IMG/VR virus record: IMGVR_UViG_3300032117_000022
Location: 1-64,000 of that record
DNA length: 64,000 bases
Reading direction: 5' to 3' (one strand)
DNA from: a virus
Made by a program: the position numbers and the translations under genes. This document shows, in pieces, positions 7,665-15,282 of the stretch (within the stretch, counting starts at the first letter, position 1; every line of letters begins with the position of its first letter). The notes under the pieces were generated by a model. That model was not told the origin of the DNA, ran no database searches, and worked only from the letters and a program-made list of their open reading frames with translations.

Positions 7665-7979
7665 ATGGCAATCTTTATTATTGAAACTGTTTCTTCACAT
7701 CGTATGCGTTATGCGGTAGAAGCACATACTCTTGAAGATGCTAAGAATGAAGTTGCCCTTAAGACATCATTCTATGATGATGACTGGCGTGAAATGTCAC
7801 AATATCATATTGGTGAGGTTATCTCCAGTGGCCATGAAGTCACACCTGAAGAATATCTGAAGGTCTTCGATGAAGATAACGATTATCTCCGAGACGCATG
7901 GCAAGATGAACGTAAGTTTCAACAGATCAACCATATCGAGTATCCTGGCATCAAGGCTATCGATCTGGACGATATCTGA
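7665..7979 (+). CDS. hypothetical protein, 104 aa
   Basis: Soluble acidic protein. The N-terminal IETVSSHRMRYAVEAHTLEDA resembles the beta-alpha start of many small phage proteins in which a strand is followed by 'EAxxxEDAK'. The second half is helical and acidic. No function recognised. A promoter follows the stop by 20 bases. Confidence 0.55.
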   Translation: MAIFIIETVSSHRMRYAVEAHTLEDAKNEVALKTSFYDDDWREMSQYHIGEVISSGHEVTPEEYLKVFDEDNDYLRDAWQDERKFQQINHIEYPGIKAIDLDDI

Positions 7980-7998
7980 TTTTTTCTGAAAAAACTGG

Positions 7999-8026
7999 TT
8001 GACATTTATCTCCCTTTTGCTATGAT
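7999..8026 (+). promoter_or_regulatory. sigma70-like promoter nested in a 13-bp hairpin
   Basis: TTGACA 7999-8004, 16-bp spacer, TATGAT 8021-8026. Bases 8008-8020 pair with 8040-8052 (13 bp, one G-U), which covers the ribosome site AAGGGAG before ATG 8058. The arm sequences differ from the sibling CGAATC/GATTCG cassettes, but the complementarity is kept. The -10 box and start point lie in the loop. Confidence 0.85.
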
Positions 8027-8057
8027 GAGTTATCAGAGAGCGAAAGGGAGATTTTTT

Positions 8058-8252
8058 ATGATTAAAGTTGGTGATTCGGTCCGCTCGTGCATTTGGCCCA
8101 ACAAGGATCGCGTTGGCGTTGTCGCCGATGTCGATGGCAAGTTGATCAAAGTGTTCTTCGGTCGTGAACACGCCCCGCCCTTTCCTGATCCCTTCTGGCT
8201 GTATGTCAAAGAAGAACTGACGGTTGTTGATCCTCTTGAACTGTATAAGTGA
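8058..8252 (+). CDS. hypothetical small beta-rich protein, 64 aa
   Basis: The start is ATG 8058 after the strong site AAAGGGAG. The in-frame ATG 8022 lies inside the -10 box and cannot be on promoter-derived RNA. The sequence VGDSVRSCIWPNKDRVGVV then GKLIKVFFG suggests an SH3-like or KOW-like barrel. Function unknown. A 17-codon frame (8259-8312) between it and RNA ligase is too short to call. Confidence 0.6.
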   Translation: MIKVGDSVRSCIWPNKDRVGVVADVDGKLIKVFFGREHAPPFPDPFWLYVKEELTVVDPLELYK

Positions 8253-8323
8253 GGCTTTATGATTGATCCTGATGTGTATGAAGATGCGTATGGTAAGAAT
8301 GTAGCAGAGTGAAAGATTGAACA

Positions 8324-9574
8324 ATGAACTATGAGTTTCCTCACATCACCAACATCTCTGATGTGTTGCCTGCCATTGAAGGTCGTGACGAGTTCGTTGT
8401 GGCTGCGAAGGAAGGCTACACGGTCATCAACTACAACGTGATGATGTCCGATACGTTTCCTGATGTGATGATCGACGCTGATCCATATGATCAGGCTTCG
8501 GGTGTATTTGAGCAGCGTGACTATAACGCTGCCATTCGTCGTGAATGTCGTGGTATCATCTTTGATACTGAAACTGGTGATATCATTCGTCGTCCGTTCC
8601 ATAAGTTCTTCAATGTGAACGAGCGTGAGGAGACGCAGGATCATGTCATTGATCTTTCGCGTCCTCATGCTATCCTTGAGAAGCTAGACGGATCAATGAT
8701 AGCACCGTTCATTGTGAATGGTCAGATGATCTGGGGCACGAAGATGGGTGCTACCGATGTGGCAAAGCCTGTTGAGGAGTTTGTAAAGAACAATCCTCAG
8801 TATGAGCGTTTTGCTACTTCCTGCATTGCCAACGGTGTAACTCCGATCTTTGAATGGTGTTCGCGTAAGCAGCGCATTGTTTTAGACTACAAGGAAGATC
8901 AACTGATCCTCACCGCTCTTCGTGATATGCATACTGGCGAATATATCAAACTGTTCGGTGATGGTCGTATCAACCGATTGCATGTTGAAGATTGGGATAT
9001 CCCTGTCGTTCGTGCATTTGAGTTCACTAACTATGGTGAACAGACTGATATGAAGGCTTTCCTTGAATACGTTCGTGATCTGGAAGACCTTGAAGGGTTC
9101 GTGGTTCGTTTTGATGATGGTCATATGTTGAAGCTGAAGTGCCATTGGTATCTCCAGATTCACAAGGCGAAGGAAGCTATCCTGCAAGATCGTAACATCG
9201 TTGAACTGATTCTGGACGATAAGCTGGATGACATCAAGGCTCATCTGCCTGCCGAAGATCGTGATCGGCTGACTCAGTTTGAGAGCAATATTCATTTTGA
9301 TATTGCCAGTCGCGTAAGGCTGATTGGTATGAAGCTGGAATATATCCGTGAGCGTGGTATTGATCGTAAAACGTTTGCAATCGATCCGAAGCACAGTGTT
9401 GGTGTTGATGCTTTCATGCGTCCTATTATTTTCAAGAACTTTGATAACGACATTATCAGTGGTCTGAAGATTGGCGAAGACGTTCGCAATACGATCCGCA
9501 ACAACTTGACCAAAACGGCAAAGTATGAAGCGATTCGTGATGCTTGGTTTCCTGGATTGACTTACAATGATTGA
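8324..9574 (+). CDS. rnlA: RNA ligase, T4 Rnl1 type
   Basis: 416 residues (T4 Rnl1 has 374). The nucleotidyl-transfer motif I is LEKLDGSMIAPFI, giving K120 as the AMP-accepting lysine. RECRGIIFDTETGDIIRRP precedes it as in Rnl1, and motif IV is LEGFVVRFD. Motif V is MLKLKCHWY. It seals 5'-phosphate to 3'-OH RNA ends, and in T4 it repairs tRNA cut by host anticodon nucleases. The polynucleotide kinase at 10089 would prepare the ends, and a tRNA-Ser and a tmRNA are encoded elsewhere in this window. Confidence 0.92.
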   Translation: MNYEFPHITNISDVLPAIEGRDEFVVAAKEGYTVINYNVMMSDTFPDVMIDADPYDQASGVFEQRDYNAAIRRECRGIIFDTETGDIIRRPFHKFFNVNEREETQDHVIDLSRPHAILEKLDGSMIAPFIVNGQMIWGTKMGATDVAKPVEEFVKNNPQYERFATSCIANGVTPIFEWCSRKQRIVLDYKEDQLILTALRDMHTGEYIKLFGDGRINRLHVEDWDIPVVRAFEFTNYGEQTDMKAFLEYVRDLEDLEGFVVRFDDGHMLKLKCHWYLQIHKAKEAILQDRNIVELILDDKLDDIKAHLPAEDRDRLTQFESNIHFDIASRVRLIGMKLEYIRERGIDRKTFAIDPKHSVGVDAFMRPIIFKNFDNDIISGLKIGEDVRNTIRNNLTKTAKYEAIRDAWFPGLTYND

Positions 9575-9734
9575 CTGGAGTGAAATGCGATCCATCAGAA
9601 AGCCAACTCTAAAAGAGAATGCAAGGTATAGACGGTGGGTCGCATATCTCAAAAATTCCCGTCTTACATTGGATGAAATCCATAAACGTGCTGGTGAGTA
9701 TACAGAAAGAGGAATGAATCCTGATGCCTACTGA
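9567..9734 (+). CDS. small protein MIDWSEM paralogue A, 55 aa
   Basis: Overlaps the RNA ligase stop. It begins MIDWSEMRSIRKPTLKENAR and is clearly paralogous to the protein at 13014 (MIDWSEMLHVRKPTSQEKAL). Both have RW spaced the same way. Function unknown. The pair marks a local duplication of small early genes. Confidence 0.6.
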   Translation: MIDWSEMRSIRKPTLKENARYRRWVAYLKNSRLTLDEIHKRAGEYTERGMNPDAY

Positions 9735-9873
9735 TAGAGAACTTTTGGAAATGGCGCTTGATGATCTTGATTGGGCAAAGGCAATGCTTAAGTTAGACGG
9801 TACGGATTCTCACGAATGTCTTGATGATGTGATTGCTGCCATCACAAAACGGTTGGAGAACAAAGATGGGTAA
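9724..9873 (+). CDS. small helical acidic protein, 49 aa
   Basis: Starts inside the previous gene and ends inside the next, a typical packed early operon. It is all helical with repeated Leu and Asp (ELLEMALDDLDWAKAMLKLD). No family known. Confidence 0.45.
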   Translation: MPTDRELLEMALDDLDWAKAMLKLDGTDSHECLDDVIAAITKRLENKDG

Positions 9874-10096
9874 GTTTATTCTTGCTGAAGATGATGAAAA
9901 CTCTGGCGGTTACCATTGGACTAACATTAATCGTAATGATTACTTCACCTTTGACGGTGCATGGGCAGAAGATTTCGATTCTGAAGAATGGGCTATCATT
10001 GCTGCTGAACAGCGCACTCAAGAAGGTTGGATTGTCAGTTCTTTTCGCAAACTAGGATACACAGTAGAAGATGGTTATGACAAACAAGATGACTAA
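9866..10096 (+). CDS. hypothetical protein, 76 aa
   Basis: The start is ATG 9866, the first good ATG, overlapping the upstream stop. It is acidic and aromatic (GGYHWTNINRNDYFTFDGAWAE). No function recognised. It overlaps the kinase start by 8 bases. Confidence 0.5.
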   Translation: MGKFILAEDDENSGGYHWTNINRNDYFTFDGAWAEDFDSEEWAIIAAEQRTQEGWIVSSFRKLGYTVEDGYDKQDD

Positions 10097-10574
10097 GCGT
10101 ATTATCATGCTCGTTGGTGTTCCTGCTTCTGGCAAGTCCACTTGGATTGAGAAAGAGTTTCAGGGGCAATGTTGGGTTTGTTCTACTGACAATATTATTC
10201 AATATATGGCAGATCATGAAAACAACACATATAATGGTGTTTTCAATAAGTATATCAAAGTAGCAGAACGTGTGATGTGGGAAGATTTTGATCGTTTTGT
10301 TGACGGTAATCATTATCCCATTATCATTGATCGCACCAATCTGAATCCCAAATCTCGTAAGAAGTTCTTTGATCGTCTTAAGAACTTTCATCCTAATCAT
10401 GGTTATGAGATTGAAGCGGTTGTGTTTCCTACTCCTGAGAAAGAAGAATGGGAACGTAGGTTGAACAGTCGCCCTGGCAAAACCATTCCTCAAAGTGTTC
10501 TTGACAGCATGGCACAATCTATGCAACAGCCAACATTGTCTGAGGGATTTTCAAAAATCAATATTTCTTCTTGA
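10089..10574 (+). CDS. pnk: polynucleotide kinase, kinase domain only
   Basis: P-loop kinase resembling the N-terminal half of T4 Pnk. Walker A is LVGVPASGKSTW, the substrate box is IIIDRTNLNPKSRKKFF (T4: DTNLNPERR), and the lid and C-terminal piece is NSRPGKTIPQSVLDSMAQSM (T4: [21 protein letters not shown]). The 3'-phosphatase HAD domain of T4 Pnk is missing. It would phosphorylate 5'-OH RNA ends for the ligase four genes upstream. Three in-frame ATGs exist; 10089 gives the family length. Confidence 0.8.
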   Translation: MTKRIIMLVGVPASGKSTWIEKEFQGQCWVCSTDNIIQYMADHENNTYNGVFNKYIKVAERVMWEDFDRFVDGNHYPIIIDRTNLNPKSRKKFFDRLKNFHPNHGYEIEAVVFPTPEKEEWERRLNSRPGKTIPQSVLDSMAQSMQQPTLSEGFSKINISS

Positions 10575-10599
10575 CATTTTTTCGGATCTGAGTTATAAG
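10571..10599 (+). promoter_or_regulatory. sigma70-like promoter
   Basis: TTGACA 10571-10576, 17-bp spacer, TATAAG 10594-10599. It overlaps the kinase stop and drives the small membrane protein and phosphatase. I see no strong spacer-to-leader pairing here, unlike the cassette promoters. Confidence 0.7.
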
Positions 10600-10623
10600 G
10601 AATGAGTAACAAGGAGACTGACA

Positions 10624-10785
10624 ATGTTTGATTTCTATCTTATCGCCTCAGTTATCGTCAATATTTTTATGTTCATCATTTGGCGTCGAGGAGATTTGTT
10701 TAACTTGAGCCTCAAGATTCTGTTTCTGATTCTGTCTGTTTCTGGCGGACTTGTTGTGATAAACAACTATCACCTTATTCATTGA
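10624..10785 (+). CDS. small membrane protein, 53 aa
   Basis: Ribosome site AAGGAG before the ATG. Two hydrophobic helices (residues 2-19 and 30-46) are separated by a short charged loop RRGD. Too short for a domain call; an inner-membrane early protein is likely. Confidence 0.55.
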   Translation: MFDFYLIASVIVNIFMFIIWRRGDLFNLSLKILFLILSVSGGLVVINNYHLIH

Positions 10786-10794
10786 GTATAAAAT

Positions 10795-11376
10795 ATGTCC
10801 AATCGTTTTGTAATCTCTGACACACATTTTGGTCACACCAACTCGTGGGAAAAGTTCAAGCTACCAAACGGCGATCCGCTGCGCCCGTTCACTTCCACTG
10901 AGGAAATGGATGAAGCGATGGTAGAGCGTTGGAACGCTAAAGTCGGTCCTAATGACACGGTGTATCATCTGGGCGATGTGGTGATCAATCGCAAGTCTTT
11001 GCATCATGTCAAGCGTCTGAACGGTAAGAAGCGTTTGATTCTCGGCAATCATGATATCTTTAAGAATCAGGATTACCGTGATGTTGGCTTTGATACTCTG
11101 TATGGCGTTCGGGTGTTTGTGGATCAGTTCATTCTGAGCCATATCCCACTTTTTGAAAAGTGTGTATCTGATAGGTTCGTGTGTAATGTTTCTGGGCATC
11201 TTCACGCAAACTATATTAACTCACCGCGATACCTGACAGTTTGTGTAGAACACACCGACTTTACACCGCTGTCGTTTGAAGAGGTTGAACAGAGGATTGC
11301 TGCCAATAAAGAATCCTTTGAACGGACTGGATCAGTTATCAACTATGGTGGTGGAGTTGATATTACTTCGTTTTAA
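10795..11376 (+). CDS. calcineurin-like metallophosphoesterase
   Basis: 193 residues with the full metal-binding set: ISDTHFGH (D9, H11), YHLGDVV, LILGNHD, LSHIP and SGHLHANY. Members hydrolyse phosphomonoesters or diesters; a role in nucleotide or RNA-end processing beside the kinase is plausible. The last 45 bases are overlapped on the other strand by a homing endonuclease. The C-terminal piece (HTDFTPLSFEEVEQRI) has a near copy in the small gene at 12429. Confidence 0.88.
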   Translation: MSNRFVISDTHFGHTNSWEKFKLPNGDPLRPFTSTEEMDEAMVERWNAKVGPNDTVYHLGDVVINRKSLHHVKRLNGKKRLILGNHDIFKNQDYRDVGFDTLYGVRVFVDQFILSHIPLFEKCVSDRFVCNVSGHLHANYINSPRYLTVCVEHTDFTPLSFEEVEQRIAANKESFERTGSVINYGGGVDITSF

Positions 11377-12075
11377 TCTACCTGTTGAATAATGAGACAA
11401 TGCGTCTTCTGGTAATATGAAGTAGGTTTTTATGCCATCATTATACCATCTTTTGTTAGAACGTGTCGCTTTTGTGTTTATTTTACCTATTTTTCTGCCT
11501 TCATAGAATCCATCAGGCACTTCGGTTGGTAAAATAAACACGGAAGTTATACCGTTTGTGTACCACTTTTTATTTCTACTCAAGAAACCGCCGATCTGAG
11601 CACCATTGTTATTAAAAGGACCTCGCCCCTCATAACATTTGTCATTGGGTCGATTCTGACAAAACCAAGATTTAGTTCCATCGGTCCACCATTTATGTAG
11701 TTTACGGGTTTCTGATTGTGATTTTCTTGTTTTTTCTGATACTATTTTGTTCTTAAAAGTAAGTCCATCAGAGTTATGTCCGTTTAGCGACAATGTATGA
11801 TGTCTGGCATTAACTTTCTGCAAGAATCTGGTCTCCCACAATAATGCTTCTTCTTGATTATAAAAGGTTTTCGTCACTTTAATAATATCTGGTTCGCCAT
11901 TGAGTCTTCTATATTCTGCAACGGCATTTGATGAAGTGAAATATGTTGTCCATAGATTGTTTGGGTTTGCGGTTTTAGTTACCGATGCATATTCAACGCC
12001 ATAATACCAGACCCCAGTTCTGGTCCATTTGATGTAATAAGTGTATGGGATATACCCATGTGAATAAATAGTCAT
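11332..12075 (-). CDS. GIY-YIG-type homing endonuclease
   Basis: Read from ATG 12075, just after the AGGAGCATCAG leader shared by all such genes here. The N-terminus YTYYIKWTRTGVWYYGVEYAS is a diverged GIY-YIG start. Three repeats follow of the type KWYTNGITSVFILP...GFYEGR (also KWWTDG... and RWYNDG...), which probably touch DNA. The 3' end overlaps the 3' end of the metallophosphatase by 45 bases. Selfish element; late expression is expected from its TATAAATA promoter. Confidence 0.75.
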   Translation of the reverse strand: MTIYSHGYIPYTYYIKWTRTGVWYYGVEYASVTKTANPNNLWTTYFTSSNAVAEYRRLNGEPDIIKVTKTFYNQEEALLWETRFLQKVNARHHTLSLNGHNSDGLTFKNKIVSEKTRKSQSETRKLHKWWTDGTKSWFCQNRPNDKCYEGRGPFNNNGAQIGGFLSRNKKWYTNGITSVFILPTEVPDGFYEGRKIGKINTKATRSNKRWYNDGIKTYFILPEDALSHYSTGRLKRSNINSTTIVDN

Positions 12076-12144
12076 ACTGATGCTCCTTGCAAGCGTTAGA
12101 GTAGGTGGATGCAACCAACATCGCGACCTACATTCTTATTTATA
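12076..12144 (-). promoter_or_regulatory. homing-endonuclease leader cassette, copy 1
   Basis: On the minus strand: late promoter TATAAATA (12144-12137), then hairpin GTAGGT-CGC-GATG...CATC-C-ACCTAC, then CTCTAACGCTTGCAAGGAGCATCAGT before the ATG. The arms differ from other copies but remain complementary. Confidence 0.85.
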
Positions 12145-12152
12145 CTTTTCTA

Positions 12153-12181
12153 TTGACATTCCCAATAATATTTGATAGTAT
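12153..12181 (+). promoter_or_regulatory. sigma70-like promoter
   Basis: TTGACA 12153-12158, 17-bp spacer, TAGTAT 12176-12181, followed by a ribosome site CAGAGGCG before ATG 12208. It diverges from the endonuclease leader just to the left. Confidence 0.65.
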
Positions 12182-12207
12182 TAAACATACAACAACAGAG
12201 GCGTAAT

Positions 12208-12426
12208 ATGAGCCAAAATGGTCCTGAAAAGATTGTAAGTGTTTCCTACATTTGTCGCGGGTGTGAGTTTCTGAAAACAAAATATTGGGTTGAGTACCCA
12301 GACGGTGAGCGTGATTCAGGAACTAATGCAGTTTGCCATGCGATTGATCCACCAAAACATATTTCTGCGTATCATGGTATTTCAAGCACGACTCCTGCTT
12401 GGTGTCCGTATATACAAAAGGATTGA
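12208..12426 (+). CDS. cysteine-containing hypothetical protein, 72 aa
   Basis: The ATG 12208 is downstream of the promoter; an earlier in-frame start would lie inside the -10. Four cysteines at SYICRGCEF, AVCHAI and PAWCPY form a C-x2-C...C...C set that could bind zinc. No named family. Confidence 0.55.
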   Translation: MSQNGPEKIVSVSYICRGCEFLKTKYWVEYPDGERDSGTNAVCHAIDPPKHISAYHGISSTTPAWCPYIQKD

Positions 12427-12428
12427 TT

Positions 12429-12572
12429 ATGCGGTCAATATTTATGATTGAACACACCAACTATGAACCGCTGTCTTTTGAAGAAGTGGAAGCACGTATT
12501 CAGAAGCGTTGGGCTGATACTGGTTATGCACCTGTTGCTAGGGCTTGGGGTAATGGAAGTGGACCTAACTGA
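12429..12572 (+). CDS. fragment paralogous to the metallophosphatase C-terminus, 47 aa
   Basis: EHTNYEPLSFEEVEARIQKRW matches EHTDFTPLSFEEVEQRI at the end of the phosphatase (about 11250-11300), also at the base level. The catalytic part is missing. It lies on the far side of the homing endonuclease, so it looks like the displaced or duplicated 3' end of that gene. It still has a start and stop and overlaps the next ATG, so it may be translated. Confidence 0.6.
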   Translation: MRSIFMIEHTNYEPLSFEEVEARIQKRWADTGYAPVARAWGNGSGPN

Positions 12573-12787
12573 TGTCTCAACATTATTTTATTAATACACA
12601 GAAGGGTATTTACTATACCAAATGTGCATATGGCGATGAAGTTGAGTATGTCTATATTGTGGACTTTGACGAACCTGATGTGCAAAACCAGTTTCAGCAT
12701 TTTCTTAACTATGTTCGCAAAGACGGTGCTGATGCAAAAATACAACAACTCAAAACAGAGTTTAAAGCACTTCGCGAATTGTTCTAA
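12572..12787 (+). CDS. hypothetical protein, 71 aa
   Basis: The leader GGAAGTGGACCTAACTG directly precedes the ATG and is repeated before two later genes. The protein starts with a beta piece (HYFINTQKGIYYTKCAYGD) and ends in a charged helix. No function recognised. Confidence 0.55.
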   Translation: MSQHYFINTQKGIYYTKCAYGDEVEYVYIVDFDEPDVQNQFQHFLNYVRKDGADAKIQQLKTEFKALRELF

Positions 12788-12809
12788 TAACAGGAAGTGG
12801 GCCTAACTG

Positions 12810-12986
12810 ATGAACGAAAAGAAGCCAAACTACGTTGTGGTGACACATTCCTTCAAGGGTACTGAAAGAACAGAGTGTAATACTGTTGAAGAAGCATGGG
12901 ATGCTATTGGTAGCATGTCATTCGGTGGTATCTATTCTGTTGATTCGCCCGTTGGTTTACCTACTGATGAGTTTATTCCATACTAA
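12810..12986 (+). CDS. hypothetical protein, 58 aa
   Basis: Second gene with the repeated leader GGAAGTGGGCCTAACTG before its ATG. It begins with a strand-loop (NYVVVTHSFKGTERTECN) and then TVEEAWDAIGSMSFGGIY. This layout recalls small phage proteins with a strand, 'EEAW' helix and strand. Function unknown. Confidence 0.5.
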   Translation: MNEKKPNYVVVTHSFKGTERTECNTVEEAWDAIGSMSFGGIYSVDSPVGLPTDEFIPY

Positions 12987-13013
12987 ACATAACGATGAAA
13001 GTGGACCAAACTA

Positions 13014-13190
13014 ATGATTGACTGGTCAGAAATGTTGCATGTGCGTAAGCCAACCTCACAAGAGAAGGCACTTTATAATCGCTGGCGACTATACTTTAAA
13101 ACTTGGTGTCCAGAATACGATGAAGAGAAGATTCACAAATACTGTTGTCGTAATGCAGAAGTAGGCGAGGAACCACCAGTTTATGATTAA
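13014..13190 (+). CDS. small protein MIDWSEM paralogue B, 58 aa
   Basis: Third gene with the repeated leader (GAAAGTGGACCAAACTA). MIDWSEMLHVRKPT is a clear paralogue of the protein at 9567. It adds a CC pair (KYCCRN). Function unknown. It overlaps the next start by 8 bases. Confidence 0.6.
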   Translation: MIDWSEMLHVRKPTSQEKALYNRWRLYFKTWCPEYDEEKIHKYCCRNAEVGEEPPVYD

Positions 13191-13359
13191 TAAGAAAGCA
13201 GCGCTTGCGGTCGTAAAGCTTTATGCATTTGTGGGATGTCTTGTTGCTTTGTTTTTCGCAGTTTTACAATATCCTGATATCGCCCTGCCTTTTCTCTTGA
13301 CAGTTTGTTTTTTTTGTGTTACATATTGCGTATACAAGATGTACGAAAGGTCTCTGTAA
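13183..13359 (+). CDS. two-helix membrane protein, 58 aa
   Basis: Hydrophobic helices at about residues 8-29 and 33-51, with Cys in both (VGCLVALFF, VCFFCVTYCV). It starts inside the previous gene and its stop abuts the GTG of the next. No family recognised. Confidence 0.55.
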   Translation: MINKKAALAVVKLYAFVGCLVALFFAVLQYPDIALPFLLTVCFFCVTYCVYKMYERSL

Positions 13360-13896
13360 GTGAATATCTTTTATATCGATGAGTCTGCACAGCAATGCGC
13401 GGAATGGATGGTTGATCGTCATGTGGTCAAGATGATCGTTGAGACGGCACAACTGTTGTCTACTGCACATCGCATTCTTGACGGTGATGAGTATGTTGGT
13501 GAATCTAAAACTGGTCGTAAAGCAAAGCGTTGGCGATTGAATGATGGTCGTCAAGATGTTTTGTATTCTGCTAGTCATATCAATCACCCTTCTGCTGTGT
13601 GGGCTAGAACTTCGGTTGAAAACTACAACTGGCTTGTTGATCACATGTTTGCTCTTGGTGATGAGTACACTTATCGTTACGGCAAGAAGCATTCGACAAT
13701 CGAAAAGCTTGGTTATCAGTTGCAGTCTCCGCCTTACAAGTTGAAAGAATGGGACTGGACTCCAATGCCTTGCTGTATGCCAGACGAATACAAAGTGTCA
13801 GATGATCCTGTATTGAACTATCGCGAATACTACAAGATTGGTAAGGCAAATCTTCACAAGTGGACTAAGCGTGATGCACCAGATTGGATGTCATAA
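13360..13896 (+). CDS. conserved phage protein, HVVKMIVETAQLL family
   Basis: 178 residues from a GTG start. It has the strong opening NIFYIDESAQQCAEWMVDRH then VVKMIVETAQLLSTAH, seen in many unrelated phages. HINHPSAVWARTSVENYNWL and the C-terminal PMPCCMPDEYK are also family features. Conserved His, Cys and Asp suggest an enzyme, but the reaction is not known to me. Confidence 0.65.
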   Translation: MNIFYIDESAQQCAEWMVDRHVVKMIVETAQLLSTAHRILDGDEYVGESKTGRKAKRWRLNDGRQDVLYSASHINHPSAVWARTSVENYNWLVDHMFALGDEYTYRYGKKHSTIEKLGYQLQSPPYKLKEWDWTPMPCCMPDEYKVSDDPVLNYREYYKIGKANLHKWTKRDAPDWMS

Positions 13897-13927
13897 GTAG
13901 ACAGAAACTTATGTCTAGGATCCATCA

Positions 13928-15247
13928 ATGTCATCAAATCATCAAGAAAAATGGCAAAAATACTTTTCATCAGGTGCTGTTGATACAAAGATTAAAGCAA
14001 AATCTGGCGAAAGGATTGTTGTATACGATAAGTCTGGTAACACCATTGACTTTCTAGAAGATGGTCACCAGATACATGTTCCAGCATCTAAAGAGTACAA
14101 TCAACGTTATTTGATTGAATATAAAAAATCAGCTTTGAGTAAGATGGGATTTGTTAATCAATCTTATGTAGCAAAGCCTGGTGGAAAAGGCACTGGAACA
14201 GAAACGTTAAGCGTAAGAGCCGAAACACTAATATCGCTTGGACAATCAAAAGAGATAGACTTCTCTGGCCAAAAGATAAAAGTGAAAAGCTTTACTAGTG
14301 CAGATACATTGATTGCCTCTATAGTCAAAGGCCTCAAAGACAACAAGAATGTGTCAGAGGGTATTGAAGACGTATTTGAAAACTATGCAAAGAGTAAAAA
14401 ATACACAGAAATCAAATGGACAAGTGAAGTTGCACAGAATGAAGTCGATCAGTTAGGCAAATATGCTGGTGAACTTATTGTAGGACTTCTGGCACTTAGC
14501 AAAAATGAATCTGGTTTTAATAGAAAAATCTACGAAGGATCTCCTGTAGAGTTTTGTATTCCTGTTGATCCCACTTTTGCTGGTGTTGATAGTTTTCTTT
14601 TGATGCAAGATGGAAAGATTGTTCCCATATCAAGCAAGTATGGTGTTGGTGCTAAAGCATCACTCTTTGCTAACCTTCTTCCAAAGGCAATAAAATACTC
14701 TAGCAAACTACCAAATAGTGTTCTTAAAGGAATGTGTGAGTCTGCTAGAAGTGTTGGTGTCACATCACAAATGCTAGAGCAAAGACGTGGTGCTAAAGAA
14801 ATACTCTATCACTATGGCATAACCAAAGTTCTTAAACTGAACATCTCAAATACGTATGGGATATTCACAGAACTAAAAACAAAGAAAAGCGTAGATGGGT
14901 TGAGTAAAGATGCTTCTGCTGTTTTAGAAGCAATACGAAAATATCCAGGCGTTGACAAGAAAATCGTTGACAAGCTGCCGATGTCTGTTACAGCGTTTTT
15001 CTGTCGTACAATAGCAGATCAGTTGAATCGAGATAGTGCTTCGGTACAAGCAATGCTTGATATTCTTGCAGGAAAGAACTTCTGGCAGGCAAATCTAGAC
15101 ATCAATGCATGGAAGTCTGGTAAAGTATATTACAAGTTTGTGAATAGTGGCAACTCGATCATCAAGGTGATCGGGTCTAAAGCTGCTATTGATGATATAG
15201 AAGCGAAACAGGGTATGATCAACTACGAAATCCAGTTGCCTAGATAA
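13928..15247 (+). CDS. large hypothetical protein, 439 aa
   Basis: No clear family. A central core reads EFCIPVDPTFAGVDSFLLMQ then KIVPISSKYGVGAKASLFA, which looks like a nuclease-type or ligand-binding strand pair. It opens SSNHQEKWQKYFSSG and lacks a signal peptide or membrane helix. A late promoter lies at its 3' end for the following virion genes, so it may be the last middle gene or a virion protein. Function unknown. Confidence 0.6.
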   Translation: MSSNHQEKWQKYFSSGAVDTKIKAKSGERIVVYDKSGNTIDFLEDGHQIHVPASKEYNQRYLIEYKKSALSKMGFVNQSYVAKPGGKGTGTETLSVRAETLISLGQSKEIDFSGQKIKVKSFTSADTLIASIVKGLKDNKNVSEGIEDVFENYAKSKKYTEIKWTSEVAQNEVDQLGKYAGELIVGLLALSKNESGFNRKIYEGSPVEFCIPVDPTFAGVDSFLLMQDGKIVPISSKYGVGAKASLFANLLPKAIKYSSKLPNSVLKGMCESARSVGVTSQMLEQRRGAKEILYHYGITKVLKLNISNTYGIFTELKTKKSVDGLSKDASAVLEAIRKYPGVDKKIVDKLPMSVTAFFCRTIADQLNRDSASVQAMLDILAGKNFWQANLDINAWKSGKVYYKFVNSGNSIIKVIGSKAAIDDIEAKQGMINYEIQLPR

Positions 15248-15255
15248 TATAAATA
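15248..15255 (+). promoter_or_regulatory. T4-type late promoter
   Basis: A perfect TATAAATA at 15248-15255, 28 bases before ATG 15283 of a likely virion gene. T4-type late promoters use just this -10 box, read by a gp55-like sigma factor with gp33 and the clamp. Confidence 0.75.
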
Positions 15256-15282
15256 CAACAACAAACTAACAATCAAGGCGCA

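Noticed and set aside
8259-8312. 17-codon frame before RNA ligase
   Set aside because: Too short and without support beyond a start and stop.
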